A stretch of DNA of 64,000 bases, taken from Rachycentron canadum. Lineage: Eukaryota; Chordata; Actinopteri; Carangiformes; Rachycentridae. Shown in pieces: positions 11,801 to 22,825 of this stretch; the stretch's first letter is position 1, and each line of letters begins with the position of its first letter. The translations under genes and the position numbers were made by a program. The notes beneath the pieces were generated by a model, which was given only the letters and a program-made list of their open reading frames with translations, did not search any database and had not been told where the DNA came from. The stretch covers positions 15,258,321-15,322,320 of the forward strand of contig CM076656.1 of NCBI GenBank assembly GCA_038496675.1, in the 5' to 3' direction.

Positions 11801-14273
11801 CACAGCGGCACGACTAGGCTGTCCCATCTCAAAGGCTCCTTCAAAAGCATCCGACAAATGTAGCCTTCTTTTCCTACCCCAAGATTCATTGCTCTCTAGT
11901 AATAAAAGCAAGTAGAGGGATCGTCAAAGTTATTAAGATACCATCCAACCTGTATTGCCTGAACTAAATTTCACATGGTAAAACAGTAAAAAATTGTTGT
12001 ATAGACGTTTCACTCAAAACCAAGGACAACCTTATGATGGAGGTAGGATTAAAGTCAGGTAATTACCAAAGTCATTGTGATTGTTTTGTTTCTTTTTATT
12101 TTAGTTTTTAGATATTTCAGTAAGGACCAAAGTGAAGTTCCGACAAACACCCAGATTCCCAGACAGACAAGACAGAGCGAAAAATAAAAATTGTGCATGT
12201 AAAATAACTTTATAGTCATACTAAATACTAAATGATTACCCACCCCAATCATGTGCATAAGCTTTAATTCCAAACTGACTAAATCTGTTTTATTAGCACA
12301 AGTATCTTTAAAGCTGATATGCTAGAACTATCATATCAAAGTCATGTGTATTTTAAATGCTCACGCTGGTAACTATTGTAAGCCCTGCCAGCTAAATGTA
12401 GGAGTAAGGCCGACTGGTTTCTCTGTGTTGTGTCAGATTCAAGTGCTCTCAGAAGTGCTCTCCAGCTGCGTTCAGTACCGGCATCCTATTTATAAAAAAG
12501 TGCATTGAGGCGTGGGAAGACAGCATTATGTTGTGTCAATGTGTCAGATGGCATAAACCACAGCAATGTGTTACTCATGTAAGTGAGTAGAAGGGAGATG
12601 TCTGTGTGCGTAGCTACACACAAAGACACACACACACAGTGGCCTGGCCTATAATCGTCCCTATTTAAAATGCTAATTTCCTCTCTCCCGCAGGTGCCTA
12701 ACTGTGTTTGAAACTAAATTGCTCGTCATAGCAGGTCAATCTGAGCCTAATGAATTCAGCTGTTCTCCCATTACACTTATCGATGCTGAATAGTGGACGA
12801 CAGGTGCACTGAGCACTGAGAGTTTGAAAGCAAAGCCTGCAGCCTCTTCTTGGTTCCTCAGATGGATTTCAACATCAGCCTGTGAATATTTTAGTGTTTG
12901 GCTTGGATGAGGCTTTGACCTTTGACCGTTTCCATTACACAGGATGTTTTACTCAGTGATGCTCACTTGCTCACTGACACTAAACTACCTATCAATCATA
13001 AAATAAATCATCTGCCCCCAACCACCACCAGCCCATTCCTGACTTTAAGGTCAAACACTGTAGTAGCATTTACTTTAAATAAGATAATTTATTACATATT
13101 CTGTGAATGTGCATGAAATATTGACTTAATAAAAGTGGATAACATCCATGTATGGGGCTATGTAGCTCTCAGAATGGAGTTAATTTACATTAAAATGCAT
13201 CAACCCACTGTGTGTATTTTATGTTTTCTAAGCCTGAAGCACATTGCAGTAATGGTCAGGATGCAAAACACAGGCTACATGATGGTGTGGGAGGATGGTA
13301 GACACACACACATAATGCTCCAAGCCCTTAAGTAATTATCAACCCTGATTCCCAGGATCTTCTTTGGGTTATTCCCAGCAGTGGAGCCCACAGTAAGATG
13401 TTTCAATCCACTGCAGATCAAATATAAAACTGTATGAAAACAGTCTGTTCTTAATAGACTTCAACTCAAGTATAGTAGAAAAAAGTGTACTGAGTCTACT
13501 AACTTCATTGTCAAACAAGAACAGTGTCCTCCCTGCCTATCCAAACCATGCTCTCACTCTGTCTTGAAGCCCACATACGTTCACAGAGAGACCCACAGAC
13601 CACACAGAGAGTAATCACAGTTAATGGTAACTGAGAATGAGCATAATTTTCCTCCACAGCGCAGCAACACAACACAACAAATCAGTCTCTCTGGGGCTGG
13701 AGAGACATTTGAAGAGGAGAAGTGCAAGCAAACAGCAAGGGAGAGAGGTAAGAGGCCGCAGGAGTGCATCTCAGCAGAAAAACGTCAGTAAGTGACTAAA
13801 TATTTTCCACAGTGTTCTCTGCTGCTTCGCCTGAAGGATCATCCACAGGTGTAGGAACAGAAAACAGAGGAAAACAAAGAGGAACATAACAAGAGCAAAA
13901 CAGAGATGGATAATGCAAATGTTGCTCTTTAGTTTCTTGTGGGTAAAGCCCCTTTACTTCGGCTCTGGATCTCATTCAAGAGGCAGATTTAGAGTTCATC
14001 GACAGCTGTGATGTAATACTTAATGCATGGCTATAAATTAGTTCATACAGTGGTACCATGTGAGCCTGATCCACAGAAGCATGCAAATGATGGTGGGTTG
14101 GAGCTAATTGCAATCATTCAGTAAGAAGCAGAACAGACCCAGCTCTCACTGTAGTCACTTTACTCTAAGTGCTCTGTGGTATTTCCCTCCATATAAACAA
14201 TCAATCAACAAATCAACACTCTTTACTCACTATTCAGTTTATTAGCATGCCATGCCTCACTAGACCCTTTTTC

Positions 14274-14275
<2 letters not shown>
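8891..14275. other. non-coding stretch, no gene seen
   Basis: AT-rich unique DNA with short CA tracts at about 10.53 and 10.61 kb. No exon signal was recognised. The block 12.64-12.87 kb looks least like random intergenic sequence (ATTTGCTAATTTCC-like and TAATGAATTCAGCTG motifs) and may be a conserved element. Confidence 0.45.
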
Positions 14276-14313
<38 letters not shown>

Positions 14314-14713
14314 NNNNNNNNNNNNNNNNNNNNNNNNNNNNNNNNNNNNNNNNNNNNNNNNNNNNNNNNNNNNNNNNNNNNNNNNNNNNNNNNNNNNNNN
14401 NNNNNNNNNNNNNNNNNNNNNNNNNNNNNNNNNNNNNNNNNNNNNNNNNNNNNNNNNNNNNNNNNNNNNNNNNNNNNNNNNNNNNNNNNNNNNNNNNNNN
14501 NNNNNNNNNNNNNNNNNNNNNNNNNNNNNNNNNNNNNNNNNNNNNNNNNNNNNNNNNNNNNNNNNNNNNNNNNNNNNNNNNNNNNNNNNNNNNNNNNNNN
14601 NNNNNNNNNNNNNNNNNNNNNNNNNNNNNNNNNNNNNNNNNNNNNNNNNNNNNNNNNNNNNNNNNNNNNNNNNNNNNNNNNNNNNNNNNNNNNNNNNNNN
14701 NNNNNNNNNNNNN

Positions 14714-14776
<63 letters not shown>
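14276..14776. repeat. (AT)n tract containing an assembly gap
   Basis: (TA)n on both sides of 400 Ns (14314-14713). The gap is placed inside the AT repeat, so the true length is unknown. Confidence 0.97.
14314..14713. other. assembly gap (400 N)
   Basis: Run of N inside (AT)n. Confidence 1.
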
Positions 14777-14777
<1 letters not shown>

Positions 14778-17700
14778 TGTATGTATGTGTGTGTGCTTTT
14801 GGTGCAGCTTTCCCCCAACATATCTATTAAATATTATATCACACCTGGTTCTGTGCATGCACACGCATACAGAGTTTAAATATAATATCTAACTATGCTG
14901 CACCTAACTCTTGCTTGAATAAATCTTGAATAAACTCTGAATGATAGTGAATATTGAAGTGTTAAATAGAGATAGTGATGGTACCTATTTTACCTCGAGG
15001 ATTTGCTGCTTGATGCCACTCACATGAATTTAAGCCAAGCTAAACTAATCACTAGTCAGAAACATTCAATCTGTTTGCAGATCTATTAAAAGGTGGCCAT
15101 GACTTGCCTTTGTCAGTTTCTGGTTAAAAGAGTACGCCAGCAATTCAGTAATGTACTACTGTGACACTGATGGACAGGTTTTAAATATCAAAATGTCAAA
15201 TGCCTCAGGTATCTTATGATAGAAGTGGCTAATGTGGCTTTGAGCTGCTAGTCTCAAGCAGATATGAGGAGCAGTTTACAGAGGTATGGTTTTTCTATTC
15301 TTCACAATATTGTGGTCTTCAGACCCAGCTGACGTTGACTCATCATCACTATTTATGATTTGGAAATAAGAATCAACATATTCTTCCTCTTACAAAATGT
15401 TGAAATGTTGAATTCAACAGTATTAAAGGGGCCTCATTCCCATCTTTTGTCTGGATACACCCAGGGGTCTTGCTGCTGCAGCTTTGCTTGGTCTGGTACG
15501 ACCAGTATCTTATGGTGGGTAATATGGCATTAATGGGTATGTTTGCTGACTATCTGAGCTACAGTTACATAATGTTTTATCAGCAATTTTCCTGGAATTG
15601 TTTTGTTTTTTCCAAAGTAACATTTAACTCATTTCCTGAAAGCACACACACCACAAGATGAAGAACATTCTCCAGAAAAACCCAATTATGTATACAAAAA
15701 TAAAGGATGTGTCTCGTGTCTCGTCATCTTACCCCTTAGAAATAAACTGTTTGTCAGTGAGTCTCTACTATAGATCTGTGAGGCTGCGATTCCCTTCTCT
15801 GTTTCAAAGGGTTAAATATACCACATTCTCAGGGGAATTAAGCTAATCTAAAACAGTGGATTATGTAAAGGGAACCTTAGTTTGGGCTAATCCTTCTCTC
15901 CTGTCTGACTGTCACACTGCTCTTTGATGTGGGGTTTATAGTGGAGACGATGTGGTGTCAGGTAGATGTTTTGTAGTTATTCCCTGGAGAGAAACAGGAA
16001 TAATGCTGTTGTAACATCTCTGTCCAGATATTCCACTTTACCAGTGACTAAAATTATATACACATTTGGACATCCTGGGAATAGCTGGGAGGTCGCTTGC
16101 AGCATTTTCCTCGACATGAATGCCCACAATCACTTGCTCTGTCGCTGCCCTGCTGCACATTAGAGGCACTTGTTAACCATGGGAATGAGAGGCCAGTGTT
16201 TGCATGCAGGCTCAGCGCTGGTTCATGGATGAACTCATGTCTTCCCGTCTAACAGACAGCTTCAGCTGTGTATGTTGACATTTTCACTGCATGTTTTTGT
16301 CTGTATCATGTACCAGATACATCTGGTTTTGTAATTTTTTGAACAGATTCAATGTTTTTGTTGCCATCTCATGTGTTAAGTATTGCTGTGCATGTAGAAA
16401 GAGGGATTTCTAGTTTAATCGCCTGGTAAGTCTGATAATGAGATAATCAGACAGGCCTATTCTTCCCCATCCCTCCTTCCCTATCTCCCTGTTTCTCACT
16501 CTCTCTCTTCAGACCCCTCTGTCCTTGGCTGACCACTCCCTCATCACAACCATTGGTCTCTGCAACCGGAGCCAACAAGAGATTGGCTGGAGAGGGAACT
16601 CTGAGGCATAGGACTAGTTAATTATGCTAATCCGAGAAACTGATAAGGAGACATTTTAAAACATTTAAAACCTCTGGTAACACATGCACAGACTGAGGCA
16701 GTGTGATTTAGAGCGGGGGGGGGGGGGGGGGGCGCTGTGACAAAAACATGAGAATATTTTGAGTAAGCAGAGAGACGTAGTGCAGGAAACAGAGCAGTCA
16801 TAATTAAACTGTTTCCTAGTTCTGATAAATCTCCATTTATGTGTAATATTTGAGAGCTCAGAGTTTCCGGCTTCCCTTTACACCTTGTTTTCAAATACTC
16901 TGTAGTAATGTAAATATCCCATTTTAAATTGAACAATTCTCTGGATGCTGGGCTTTTCCTCCCCCCACTCACAGCTCAGTTCCTCCTCTGTTGCTGATAC
17001 GCTGCTGGCCTTTCCCCTCTCTTGTTGCTAACTGATGTCTGTAGGCGGATAACATTGCCTTAACTCATGCACAACTCATGAAGCACCACTCATTTCTTTC
17101 TTTCTCTTCTTTTACATCTCTGCCTAAGACTATTTCAGCACCAGATAATTTTTGATGTGCACAATCACGTCTTTCATGTCTAGTGTTTTTTTTTGAGGGG
17201 GATATTAAAGAGTTGCCCCCCATTAGACTTAACACTGCTTCCCCAAACAAACAGATTTTCAGCATCTGCAGCCATGCATTAGCTTTTATTGGCCATTACT
17301 GTGGAATTAATTCCTAAACTGTTCAAAGAAATGTTGAAGCTACAAAATATGCTGTGAATCTTACAGTCTGAATCTATCCATAGTGTTTTTTGTTCATGTC
17401 TTTTTAGGGGTACCCCGTGGATCATGTGGAGAAAACAACGGTTTAGTTCATTATCTTGGGGTGTAAACGCTGGTAACCCCCTGTGTCCTGCAACAGTAAA
17501 AGTGCACAACTGCCTCTGCAGTCCTGCAAAAACACAGGAAGCAAGAGAGCTTGGCAGTGTAGCTCTGCCTGCCAGAACTCCAGCTGCACTGAGGAGGCAA
17601 CTGACTCCTGCAGGATACTGAACAGGGGGGAAACAGAGAGCTTCTCACCTTCCCCTTACTCTCCATATCTAATTGCTTCATTTTTGACATGCAACCTAAG

Positions 17701-19459
17701 TTCAACTGTCAGACAGCAGTGTATTCCCAGTTGCAGACATCGAGACACACTACTTACCTCTCAGTACAAAGCATATAGCCTTCTCACCCTCAGCAGCAAA
17801 GAGTCAGTCCCTGAAGAAAAGGGTTTGTTACAGGGTTTCTCACTGTAAGATGTCTCCAAAGAAAATTATGAATGTCCATGCTCCAAGTTAAGCAATGAGG
17901 AAGAGATGCAAAGGGAAACGGCAATGGAATCAACTGCACCAAGGCATTATCCTGCCAAGGGTCTCTATGTCTGCTTGATTCTTGTTTTCACATTTTGCAC
18001 CAGATACGTTTCCTTTTCTAAACAGCTCCTAGAAAATGCTGCTTGCAAAAATTGCAATTTAACACAATAATTTTTTTGTTGTATAATTCTTCTTCTGCTT
18101 CTTGGACTTAACTCTGCAAAGAAAATGCACCATAAATGCAATGTAAAATTAATGTACTGCGAGTAAATTAAAAACTTAGAGAAGTCGTCATATGATGAGA
18201 TTATTATGGATATTCAGACATCCTTAAAAGCCTATGGTGGGACTGAGAGATGAACTGCAGAGTTTAAGACGTATACATCAAAAGAGAGATGGGGGAGAGA
18301 GGGAGAAAGAGGTGGGATGGAGCAACAGAGGAGGGGGATAGGGGAGAGATCGAGTATCTGTGGGAGTATAATTAACTCCATGGTCTGCCTCTCTGCAGGC
18401 CTGCGGCATACAGCTCTGAAATGCTGATTCAGTACACAGATAGACAGAATAGCACAGGAGGGAGAAGGGGGTGAGTAGAGGGATGCACTAAGACAGAGAG
18501 GGGTGTTGCAATGAACAGAAAATGTTAAATGTCGCTAAGTCAGCTCAGAGTTCTCATAATTCTGCACACAACAGGAAGCAAAGAATGACAGCTAGTGAGA
18601 ATAAACCTGCTTAAAATGAATAAAACATATGATCAAATAGTTAATTAAGTATTGCTTAACAGTTACAGTAAGTCAATGGTATATTTGGGGCCGGTTATCT
18701 GCAGAGTCTGTACTTGCCTTCATCAAGTGCTGAACATTTGCAGATGCTTCAGATGGCAGCACGAAACCAGAGCCTCCATTATCGGGAGAGCAGTGACATC
18801 TAGAGGTGTAAATACAGACACGACCTGCAACTCATTTCTACTGCAGAGCTGCTGCTAGATTGAGTTACCTGCTTTGTTCCTTTACCTTTTAGAAAAAAAA
18901 AGAGCACGTTGAAGTCCTCACTGCTCGGCACACATGGCCACTGGCTGTTTGGGTTTACTTTTATATATATATATATTGTATCTGTGCGAATTTACCTTTA
19001 ATATAAAGAATTGAAAATAAAGAAAAACCTGATGAATTGCTAAACAAGTGTGTCTAGTGTGACAGTGTTGAGGAGGGTGTTGACCCAGTGGCAGAGTTGA
19101 AAGATGTCAGTTTGTTGCCTGGCTGTGGGCAGAGGCAGCTCACATCTATAATGCATTAAGACGAGTGTCAGGTAAACTGATGACAAGCAAAAAACAATTG
19201 ATTGGACAGATGGATGGACAACACAAATAATGTTCCTTCACAGAACACCAAATGCGCGTGCAAGTACTGCAAGTACTAAAGTATCTGTATCTGTCAGTAA
19301 GAATATATAGAATAAGAATAAAAGTGTTTTTGTAAATTTTGTGGACTGAGTGGTGGTCATTGATGGACACATTTTGTTTACAGGCAAAATTTTTATAGTG
19401 AGCATCACTTTTTAACAAAACAGTTTAGAAATATATATGAGCAAAAAAGCAATCTTAAC
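14777..19459. other. non-coding stretch downstream of mmachc
   Basis: No recognised gene. It contains a poly-G run at 16.7 kb and purine-rich DNA at 18.28-18.50 kb. The longest frame (17483-17848, 121 codons) has no recognisable protein character. Confidence 0.45.
16715..16732 (+). repeat. poly-G run
   Basis: Eighteen consecutive G; the length is probably unreliable. Confidence 0.95.
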
Positions 19460-19465
19460 TTTAAT
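19460..19465 (-). terminator. candidate mmachc poly(A) signal ATTAAA
   Basis: The minus strand reads ATTAAA about 380 nt after the mmachc stop codon. It is the second most common vertebrate poly(A) hexamer and would give a short 3' UTR. No canonical AATAAA was noticed nearer on that strand. Confidence 0.35.
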
Positions 19466-19845
19466 ATTGCTATTTGTTGCTCTTTCAACATCTACAGTCT
19501 GTGAGTTTCAATAGGGCACAAGCAAATAAAGTGCATTTTGTTTCAGCTTATGACAGAACAAATGCTCTTTCCTCTGGTTTGTTGAGGATAGTGTTTAGAC
19601 TTTCAAAAGGATTTCTTAAAATCCCCCACCCTTCAACAACAGGTGCACTATGATTTAGTAAGATTTTTGGTTTGTTCAAAAGAAATTGGAATCAACCATA
19701 ACCGAAGAGAGCCATAATGCCTTTAACAGTTCATAAAATTACATAATTAAAAGAGCTGCCTTCCTCTCAGGTAAATAACATAGTAGTGTAACATACAGCA
19801 GCCTCGCAGCAGCGAAAAGGCATGTGCAAGTCATGGAGTCATAGC

Positions 19846-21819
19846 TTAAACACTGATAGGCAGTGTAGGTTTGTTCTCAGAGTGGATGGGATATATTTCC
19901 AGACTGCAGTTGTTCTCGTTAGCCACGTGTCCATTTCCCTGGCTCTGTGCATCCGTGTTGGTTTCAGGTACGTGGTCTTCCTTTGGCAGGAAGCCCCAAG
20001 TCCTGAGCAGAGCAACCCGCTGAGCAGGAGGAGTGAGAAAGTAGTCCTTCTGTTTCTGAGAGTAGGTCTGGACTGGATGGATAATGTCTCTGTAGCGCCA
20101 GTCCTGTTGACACAAATTAGAAAGAAAATTTACACACTTATGTGTGAGAAGCAATAATTAAGTAGACTTAAACTAAAATGATCCTGTAAAGAAACTGTCT
20201 TTGATTACTACATAAATGTTAATAGATACAACAGATCCCTAATTATCTACCACTGGTCAGTTTTTAATTAACCAATTAAAAACATACACTGGTTCTGCAT
20301 TTAATTCCAAGAAAACATATATAATCACAAGAAATCCTCTTTTCCCCACATCCAGTTTAAAGAAGGCCTTAGCAGTAGAATAATAAGGTTATGGGGATGA
20401 GAAATAGTAATTCATAATATCAACCTGGTGAGACTTCAAACACTTGGGCTCAATGTGGAAAGAATGTTAATCAATAGAAATTATGAATTGATTAGTTAGT
20501 TAGTTAGAAGTTATTCAAAATATGTCAAACCCATGTTTTATGTTGAAATAGGAAAAATCTATAACAGTTGTTTTTTTCTAAAGGTTATCTGTCTTTGTGG
20601 TGGTCTATGATATGAAACAGTTCAGTATCCCTGGTGTCTATTTATTATGTGTGCCACATGTGTTATGACTGGCAGTGCTGAGGTCCTGTACCTGCCAGTG
20701 AAAGTTGAAAGCCTCCAGGAGCTGTATCCTGCCCTCTCTGGTGGGCACGCAGTCAAAAGGAACAGGCTGTACCATCTCAGAGCCCACCGTCATATCTCGA
20801 AACACCAACAGAGCTCTGATGGCAAACCAGCCCCCGAACTTGGGGTGCACACACACTCCATACATCTTCTGTGGGTAAACAGGGGAGATTCACAAAACTC
20901 AGGTGAGGAGACAACAAGGGAAACACTGCATCCTAAAGTGTTGATCGTTATCTAGGCAGCAACCAATGAAATTACTTTTTCAGCCCAGGGTTGGTCTGTG
21001 ACATCAAACTGTTGATAGCAGAAAGCTGCTCCAGACATATGAGCTGCAGTCTGAGCCACAAACTTTGGCATCCTGTTGGGCAGCATCTCGAAGTCAAGCA
21101 TCACATCCACCTTCTGTCCAGGAAAACACTGCAGGGAGAAGAGGAACATATTCAGGACTAGAGCTTTTGCCATACAGTTTAATGCTGAAGTGCATATCTA
21201 CTGGACCTCTGTGGAAGATTTTGCATCATTGCATAGTAGGTTGGTTTTTCAGGTATCTAATTACACGTATTACCCAAAACCAGGAATTCCCATCTAATTA
21301 TTTTACTGCAGAAGTCAGACACAAGTCAGATAGTTGTCAGTCTGGCCCTTTCTCTTTCTCCACGCCCCTCACCTGTGACACAGCAGAGTTGACATGGTGT
21401 TTGACACACTGGTCTATCGGGTCTGACAGGCTGGAGCTGCCCATCTCCTCCAAGAAGGGCAGGAAAGCCTCCTCAAACATGGAGGGGGTGTTGAGCACCA
21501 AAACAGCCAGCGTGTCATCTGGGTAATTCAGGCGTAGCCGCGGCTCCAGCGGTGAGTTATACCAACCAATCTGCGAGCAGCGTGAACAAAAAAAAAAAAA
21601 CAAACTTTAACCTTCTCATCTTTCAGTGCCAAGTTAGTGTGTGTGAAAGAGGTGAATTGTATATTTCACAGTACGAAACAAGTCTTATTGTCAAAGCTAC
21701 ACAATAAAGAGAAATTGGCGCCACTGTACCTTTAGAGGGTAGACCTCAAATCCAAATTTTGACAAACAGCCCTCTAACAGTCCTGTCACACTTTCCACAT
21801 CGAGCGTGGTATCCGCCAT
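19846..21819 (-). CDS. mmachc: mmachc: cobalamin trafficking and processing protein (cblC), 5 exons, 291 aa
   Basis: Cytosolic B12 chaperone that removes the upper axial ligand of cobalamin (decyanation, glutathione-dependent dealkylation) and passes it on to MMADHC. Exons in transcript order: 21819-21730, 21570-21373, 21128-20976, 20868-20692, 20103-19846. All have AG acceptors and GT donors in phase 0, giving 291 aa (human 282). It aligns with human MMACHC throughout: FGFEVYP near residue 23, DPIDQCV, QTAAHMSGAA, HPKFGGWFAIR, DCVPTR, EAFNFHW and TPPAQR. His126 corresponds to human His122 (cobalamin-side histidine). Arg165, Arg211 and Arg235 correspond to human Arg161, Arg206 and Arg230 (glutathione and disease-relevant arginines), so activity should be intact. 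The last 50 or so residues diverge from the mammalian proline-rich tail. The start is the ATG at 21817-21819, opposite ccdc163, with which it probably shares a promoter. A single-copy, unbroken gene. Confidence 0.97.
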
Positions 21820-22022
21820 TGTTGTAGCTAAATAAGAGAGGGGTGGGTTGTGGGTAATGGTGTTTTTTTGTTTGTTTGTTTGTTTGGGTTTTTTTTGCGT
21901 TTGCGGTGTCAGAAATTAAAATTTTGACAAATTGGACCCAATGACTTTCAGAGGAATTCTGCTGTAATATTTCTGTTATTTTCTGGCCAAAGAGACAAAG
22001 CGTATATCGAGAATAACCGTGT

Positions 22023-22041
22023 ACTACAATACCCAGAAGCC
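22023..22041 (+). promoter_or_regulatory. ZNF143/THAP11 (SBS-type) element
   Basis: The 19-mer ACTACAATACCCAGAAGCC differs at only a few positions from the known SBS consensus (ACTACAATTCCCAGAATGC). Published work shows that human MMACHC transcription depends on HCFC1, THAP11 and ZNF143, so this site 204 bp upstream of the mmachc ATG is a strong functional candidate. It is seen directly in sequence; occupancy is inferred. Confidence 0.72.
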
Positions 22042-22049
22042 TCCTGCGG

Positions 22050-22072
22050 TCACGTCATACGCAATCACGTCG
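22050..22072. promoter_or_regulatory. near-CRE / CACGTC pair
   Basis: TCACGTCA (one base from the CRE palindrome TGACGTCA) is followed within 15 bases by ATCACGTCG, directly after the ZNF143-like site. CRE-type sites are common in short bidirectional promoters. Binding is not shown. Confidence 0.4.
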
Positions 22073-22825
22073 CCGTTATGGGCTCCTGGATTTAAAAGTG
22101 GAGTCGCAAGGTTTTCTGTGAGTAGCTTGTTTAGCCAACTAGCATGTTTTTACGCTTCTTATCAAATATTATACTTTTTTTTTTTAGCGACAGGTTATAC
22201 GTTATTGGGGAAAACGGACATCATTTGGTAGAGGGGATGAATATTTTTTTCTGCCTATCAAGACAGCATCTTGAGAAAAGTCGTCATAAAACCGCTGCTA
22301 TTTGGAATTAGCTTAGGTTACGCCAACAGTAGCTATCTAACTTTCGCTCAGTGTAGTTATGACCTTGATGGGTTTACTGTGCATTTTGCTCTGTCTTTGT
22401 TATCAAGTAGGTGCCCTGCATCACTTCCAGTTTAAATTTGTATCTGCCCCAGGAAACTGCAGAGAGAGATATCCCCTCAGGGACCAAAGGCTTTTTAAAG
22501 CAGACCCATTGTCAGACAGCCTGCACACATTTACATTTTCCCAGTAGCAGCCCATAGCAGTTAAGCAGTCAAACGTCAAATACCCAACCCTGTTGTAATT
22601 TAATCTCTAGTAAAGCATGAGAGCTCTAGGCTTGGCTGTTAACTCACCAACCAGCCACAAACTGTGTCTAAAGTTACTGCTCTTCGATGTAACATCACTG
22701 ACTGCCACACAACGCTGCCCCGCACTGTCTGTCTGCACCGCGAGTCAAGGATTAACCGACTAATGTCGACGAGTGATGCATTTGACAACTTCCCTCGATG
22801 CATTTCTTTCTAGATTAACTCAGAC

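Larger units (their letters stand above)
21820..22825. promoter_or_regulatory. divergent mmachc/ccdc163 promoter region
   Basis: The two start codons face away from each other with 1006 bp between them, so both promoters must lie here or in unseen 5' exons. The interval holds a ZNF143/THAP11-like element, a near-CRE motif (TCACGTCA at about 22050) with a second CACGTC 13 bases on, and (TTTG)n/poly-T tracts. The human orthologues share the same head-to-head arrangement. Start sites cannot be placed from sequence alone. Confidence 0.7.

Noticed and set aside
14169..14879. Open frames of 195-236 codons spanning the first N gap
   Set aside because: They are translations of (AT)n (YIYIYI) and unknown bases; no coding content.
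17483..17848. 121-codon plus-strand frame, Ser/Cys-rich
   Set aside because: No similarity recognised and a second frame overlaps it on the other strand; low coding bias. It could be a lineage-specific exon but there is no support.
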